Under the pieces are notes generated by a model, which was not told where the DNA came from, did no database searches, and saw nothing but the letters and a program-made list of their open reading frames with translations. The position numbers and the translations under genes were made by a program. Shown here in pieces: positions 60,566-64,000 of a DNA stretch of 64,000 nucleotides (the stretch's first letter is position 1; each line of letters starts with the position of its first letter). Origin of the DNA: Phocaeicola dorei (GTDB taxonomy: Bacteria > Bacteroidota > Bacteroidia > Bacteroidales > Bacteroidaceae); contig NZ_CP046176.1 of the NCBI RefSeq assembly GCF_013009555.1, positions 1,023,501 to 1,087,500 of the forward strand. The letters are read 5' to 3'.

Positions 60566-63500
60566 ATGAAAGACTCGGAGAACAAACTATCGGGAAGTAT
60601 GCATTCTTTTAAAAGGATGCTTTCCTTTGGTATTCTTATGGTAATTGCGATGACCCTGTTTGCTCAGGTTAAGAATGTATCGGGCGTGGTGCTTGATAAA
60701 AAAGGGGAGAGCATAATTGGTGCCAGTGTATTGGTGAAAGGTACTACTAATGGTACGATTACCGATTTTGACGGTAATTTTGTTTTGAGGAATGTGGCCG
60801 ACAATGCCATTTTGCAGATTAGTTTTGTCGGATATCAAACTTCAGATGTATCAGTTAAGGGACAGAACAATATTAAGGTGGTATTGTCAGAAGATACTGA
60901 GACATTGGATGAGGTGGTAGTCATAGGATATGGCTCGGTTAAGAAAAGCACTTTGACGGGTGCGGTTGCCAAAATGGATTCTAAGGCAATAGAGGATCGT
61001 CCTTTGGCTCGTGCAGAGAATGCTTTGCAAGGTCAATTGGCTGGAGTGACAGTACGTAATACAACAGGTGAGCCGGGAGCCGATATGCAGATCCGTGTCC
61101 GCGGTGCGGCTTCTGTCAATGCAAATTCCGATCCACTTTATGTGGTTGATGGGGTGCCTATGAATACGTTGAGCGGATTGAATCCTTCGGATATCGCTTC
61201 CATAGAAGTTTTGAAAGATGCTGCTTCTGCTGCGATTTATGGTTCACGTGGTTCCAATGGAGTTGTTTTGGTTAGTACTAAACAAGGTAAGAGTGGAAAA
61301 GCGAAGGTGGCGTTCAATGCTAGTTTCGGTGTACAGACATTAGAGAAAAAAATGGATGTGCTTAATGCGACGGAATGGATGGAATTTAAATTGAGATGGA
61401 ATGATGCAAACTATTTGCAGGAAGCGAAGAAATTGGGTTTGACTAGTGCCAATATAAAGGATGATAATGCCACACGTTTGTCTAATCTCGGAATTCAGGC
61501 AGGTACGGCAAACTCTTATCTGGTTGTTTTTGATGAACGTTGGTTTAACTATTTGGGAGATGACATGAGGAATGCGCATACTTATACTCCCAATCCGGAA
61601 CAACTTAGCCTGTTGGATTGGCAGGATGAGTTTTTTCGTAACTCTATCGTACAGGATTATAGTTTGAATGTTTCGGGAGGGACGGAAAACACATCTTATT
61701 TATTCTCAGGTGGATATATGAATCAGGCTGGTATCGTTACCGGTACGGGATATGAAAGATTCTCTTTTCGTGCCAATATTGAATCAAAGATAAACAAATA
61801 TCTTACAATAGGTATGAATATGGCTCCTACGTATATTGTGCAGGATGGTTCCGGACAGGCAAATGGTAAGGATTCCCAGGTACATCAGGCTTTGTATGCT
61901 ACACCGGTATCGGAACCGGGGGTAGGATATATGACAAATGTTGATCCGAATCCCTATTATCTTTGGGCGGGAAGCACATCGAGTCCGGTTTATAATATGG
62001 AGAAGAATATCAAACAGAATAGAATGATGCGTTTGGTTGGGAATGCTTTCGTACGTATCACTCCGTTTAAAGATTTCAGGGTAGAACTTTCTGCTTCGGC
62101 TAATTATTATGATTTGGATGGAAATGATTATAAGTACACTAGTACAACCGGTAGTTGGGCGCAGGGAGAAGGACAAAACTCTTCGGGGGGGCATAATACG
62201 GAAAGAAAATGGAGTACTCTTTTGCAGGCTCTTGCAAATTATGACCATGTTTTTGGCAATCATGGAATTAGTGTAATGGCGGGTTTTTCTTCCGAACAGA
62301 GTAATCTTGGTTTCAGTACGGCCCAATCTTTTAACAAACCATTTCCCAATGATGCCATAACAGGTTCCTTTGATGGTTCGAAAGTTACAGCAGGAACTAA
62401 TACGGTAACAGAGAAAACAGCCAATAAATTGTTGTCTGTGTTTGGACGTTTGCAATATAATTATGCAGAACGTTATATGTTGTCCGGTAGTTTGCGTTAT
62501 GATGGCGGTTCCGTATTCGGAGCTAACAATAAGTGGGGCATCTTTCCGGCTGTTTCCGGAGGTTGGTTAGTGTCAAATGAGAAATTCTTTAAAAATTGGA
62601 GAATGTCTTGGTGGAATACATTGAAGCTGAGGGCTAGCTATGGTGTGACCGGTAATAATTCTATCAGTAACACGGCTGCTTATCCTACTTTGTCTGCAGG
62701 AAATTATGCAGGTGCTCCCGGTTATAAGGCAAATTCTTTAGGTAATGCTGATTTAGGTTGGGAAAAAACACATAGTACTGATGTTGCGCTTGATTTAGGA
62801 TTCTTCAATAATAGAATTCAATTGTCGCTGGATTGGTATACCAAGAATACGACTGATTTGTTATATCAGGTACCTGTGGAAGGAGCTTCCGGTTTTACTA
62901 CCGTTTGGGATAATTTAGGAGATATCCATAATGAAGGCTTTGAGATCGAATTGAATACGCATAATCTCACAGGAAAATTTTCATGGAGTACGTCATTCAA
63001 TATGTCATATAATAAAAATGAGGTGAAAGCTCTAGGGAAAGATAATACTCCGGTATATTCGGGATTTGATAAGAACAATCCGTCTAATATTCTGACTGTG
63101 GGAAAGCCTGTTAATACATTCTATATGTATGATGCAATAGGTGTATGGAAAAATCAAGCTGAAATTGATGCTTATAGTGCTGCCCATGGAGGAAAGCCGG
63201 TTACTTTTGAAGGAAAACAAATTGTACCGGGTGATATCCGATACAAAGATGTAAATAATGATGGTGTGTTCGATAAAGATAATGACAGGGACTATTTAGG
63301 TAGTCCTACTCCTAAATTAGTATTTGGAATGACGAATACTTTTACTTACAGAAATTTTGATTTGTCTATCTTGATGACAGCTCAGACAGGAGGAAAGATT
63401 TTTGGTGTATTGGGACGTGCCATTGACCGTCCGGGTATGGGGGCTAAAGGGAATGCTTTAGGACATTGGAGAGAGGCATGGTGGTCGGAAGATGAGCCGG

Positions 63501-63826
63501 GCAATGGAAAAGTACCTTATATTTTAAGTTCTACTACAGGTGCTACGTTAGACTCCCGATGGTTATATTCTTCCAATTATCTGCGTATCAAGAATTTGAC
63601 TTTGGGGTATAAATTACCTATTAATCCTAAATTTATTTCCTATGCACGTGTATATGTATCCATTGAAAATCTGGCTAAATGGGATAGTTATTATGGAGGG
63701 TACTCTCCGGAGGCGGCCAATACGGCAGCCAGTTCCTCACCCGGAGGTAGCAGTGCTTTGGGATTGGACTATGGTGGTTATCCTTCACCGAGAATTTACA
63801 CTTTGGGTATCAACGTTAATTTCTAA
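60566..63826 (+). CDS. SusC/RagA-family TonB-linked outer-membrane protein
   Basis: 1086 residues. Signal around MLSFGILMVIAMTLFAQ, carboxypeptidase-D-like domain (VSGVVLDKKGESIIGASVLVKGTTNGTITDFDGNF), TonB box and plug (ETLDEVVVIGYG, ALQGQLAGVTVR, YVVDGVP, YGSRGSNGVVLV), then a large barrel ending SPRIYTLGINVNF. It imports glycans or other ligands through the outer membrane with its SusD partner. A susD-like gene follows after 15 nt. Start taken at 60566; Met at residues 12 or 18 is possible. With the divergent GH28 gene, a pectin-like substrate is possible (inference). Confidence 0.95.
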   Translation: MKDSENKLSGSMHSFKRMLSFGILMVIAMTLFAQVKNVSGVVLDKKGESIIGASVLVKGTTNGTITDFDGNFVLRNVADNAILQISFVGYQTSDVSVKGQNNIKVVLSEDTETLDEVVVIGYGSVKKSTLTGAVAKMDSKAIEDRPLARAENALQGQLAGVTVRNTTGEPGADMQIRVRGAASVNANSDPLYVVDGVPMNTLSGLNPSDIASIEVLKDAASAAIYGSRGSNGVVLVSTKQGKSGKAKVAFNASFGVQTLEKKMDVLNATEWMEFKLRWNDANYLQEAKKLGLTSANIKDDNATRLSNLGIQAGTANSYLVVFDERWFNYLGDDMRNAHTYTPNPEQLSLLDWQDEFFRNSIVQDYSLNVSGGTENTSYLFSGGYMNQAGIVTGTGYERFSFRANIESKINKYLTIGMNMAPTYIVQDGSGQANGKDSQVHQALYATPVSEPGVGYMTNVDPNPYYLWAGSTSSPVYNMEKNIKQNRMMRLVGNAFVRITPFKDFRVELSASANYYDLDGNDYKYTSTTGSWAQGEGQNSSGGHNTERKWSTLLQALANYDHVFGNHGISVMAGFSSEQSNLGFSTAQSFNKPFPNDAITGSFDGSKVTAGTNTVTEKTANKLLSVFGRLQYNYAERYMLSGSLRYDGGSVFGANNKWGIFPAVSGGWLVSNEKFFKNWRMSWWNTLKLRASYGVTGNNSISNTAAYPTLSAGNYAGAPGYKANSLGNADLGWEKTHSTDVALDLGFFNNRIQLSLDWYTKNTTDLLYQVPVEGASGFTTVWDNLGDIHNEGFEIELNTHNLTGKFSWSTSFNMSYNKNEVKALGKDNTPVYSGFDKNNPSNILTVGKPVNTFYMYDAIGVWKNQAEIDAYSAAHGGKPVTFEGKQIVPGDIRYKDVNNDGVFDKDNDRDYLGSPTPKLVFGMTNTFTYRNFDLSILMTAQTGGKIFGVLGRAIDRPGMGAKGNALGHWREAWWSEDEPGNGKVPYILSSTTGATLDSRWLYSSNYLRIKNLTLGYKLPINPKFISYARVYVSIENLAKWDSYYGGYSPEAANTAASSSPGGSSALGLDYGGYPSPRIYTLGINVNF

Positions 63827-63841
63827 TAAAAATATAGAGCT

Positions 63842-64000
63842 ATGTTCAAATTAAAAAATATATTGCAATTGAGTGCATTGATGTTCTTTGTTATGTCGTG
63901 CGATGATTATTTGGAAACTCCTCCTGCTGATTTAATGACCTCTGATGGTTTCTATCAGACTCCCAGTCAGTCTGAACAAGGGGTGGTAGGTATTTATTCC
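63842..64000 (+). CDS. SusD-family lipoprotein, cut by the window end
   Basis: The frame from the ATG at 63842 is open to the window end (53 codons): MFKLKNILQLSALMFFVMSCDDYLETPPA, with lipobox MSC and the CDDYLE motif typical of SusD lipoproteins. It lies 15 nt after the susC-like gene and would be its surface glycan-binding partner. Confidence 0.92.
   Translation, partial: MFKLKNILQLSALMFFVMSCDDYLETPPADLMTSDGFYQTPSQSEQGVVGIYS

Overview
The window reads as chromosomal DNA of a gut Bacteroidales, most like Phocaeicola/Bacteroides (inference). The reasons are moderate GC, Bacteroides-type -7 boxes (TAnnTTTG) before many genes, starts without clear Shine-Dalgarno sites, SusC/SusD and BtuB/BtuG outer-membrane systems, a one-protein sensor/AraC regulator, a GH84 enzyme of the BT4395 type and RNase Y next to zapA. 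I see no phage, insertion sequence or CRISPR array.

Layout. 1-4.6 kb: threonine operon thrA (5' end outside the window), a phosphoglycerate-mutase-like gene that may be the missing homoserine kinase, and thrC. A gene-free stretch follows with four palindromes spaced exactly 22 bp apart. 5.2-13.35 kb, minus strand: a B12 uptake locus headed by a cobalamin riboswitch: btuB, btuG, an AlbA/ATPase regulator-like gene, btuF, btuC, btuD. 13.6-15.06 kb: secreted alpha/beta hydrolase, DUF2089 protein and a possibly frameshifted small gene. 15.1-19.2 kb, minus strand: aromatic amino-acid operon pheA, aminotransferase, DAHP synthase/chorismate mutase, tyrA. It is preceded by a complete leader-peptide attenuator whose peptide carries FFFFYYFYF. 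19.2-21.6 kb: HxlR regulator divergent from a DJ-1/PfpI protein, then a PatB/MalY C-S lyase.

21.6-32.4 kb, minus strand: AI-2E family permease, TPR protein, GH84 hexosaminidase, recQ, recJ, an exported C1 peptidase and an M24 aminopeptidase. 32.7-38.6 kb: patatin, unknown lipoprotein, rny, zapA, a ZapB-like coiled-coil gene, a DUF454 protein, queD-queE and tRNA-Trp. 38.7-42.1 kb, minus strand: UDG-like glycosylase, unknown protein, Na+/amino-acid symporter and a second AlbA_2 protein. 42.2-46.2 kb: a hybrid sensor/AraC regulator that lacks its receiver domain. 46.3-52.1 kb: small acetyltransferase, CyuA-like desulfidase, DsbD and a TPR/AraC regulator. tRNA-Ser(UGA) follows.

52.4-64 kb is the accessory part: a 670-bp gene-free block full of phased palindromes, a two-gene surface operon (collagen-like lipoprotein plus OmpA-family protein) with an AraC regulator upstream, a GH28 enzyme, and the start of a SusC/SusD pair running off the window end. 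The strongest points for follow-up are the Phe/Tyr attenuator, the receiver-less sensor/regulator, the collagen-like/OmpA operon, the AlbA gene inside the B12 locus and the two phased palindrome arrays.
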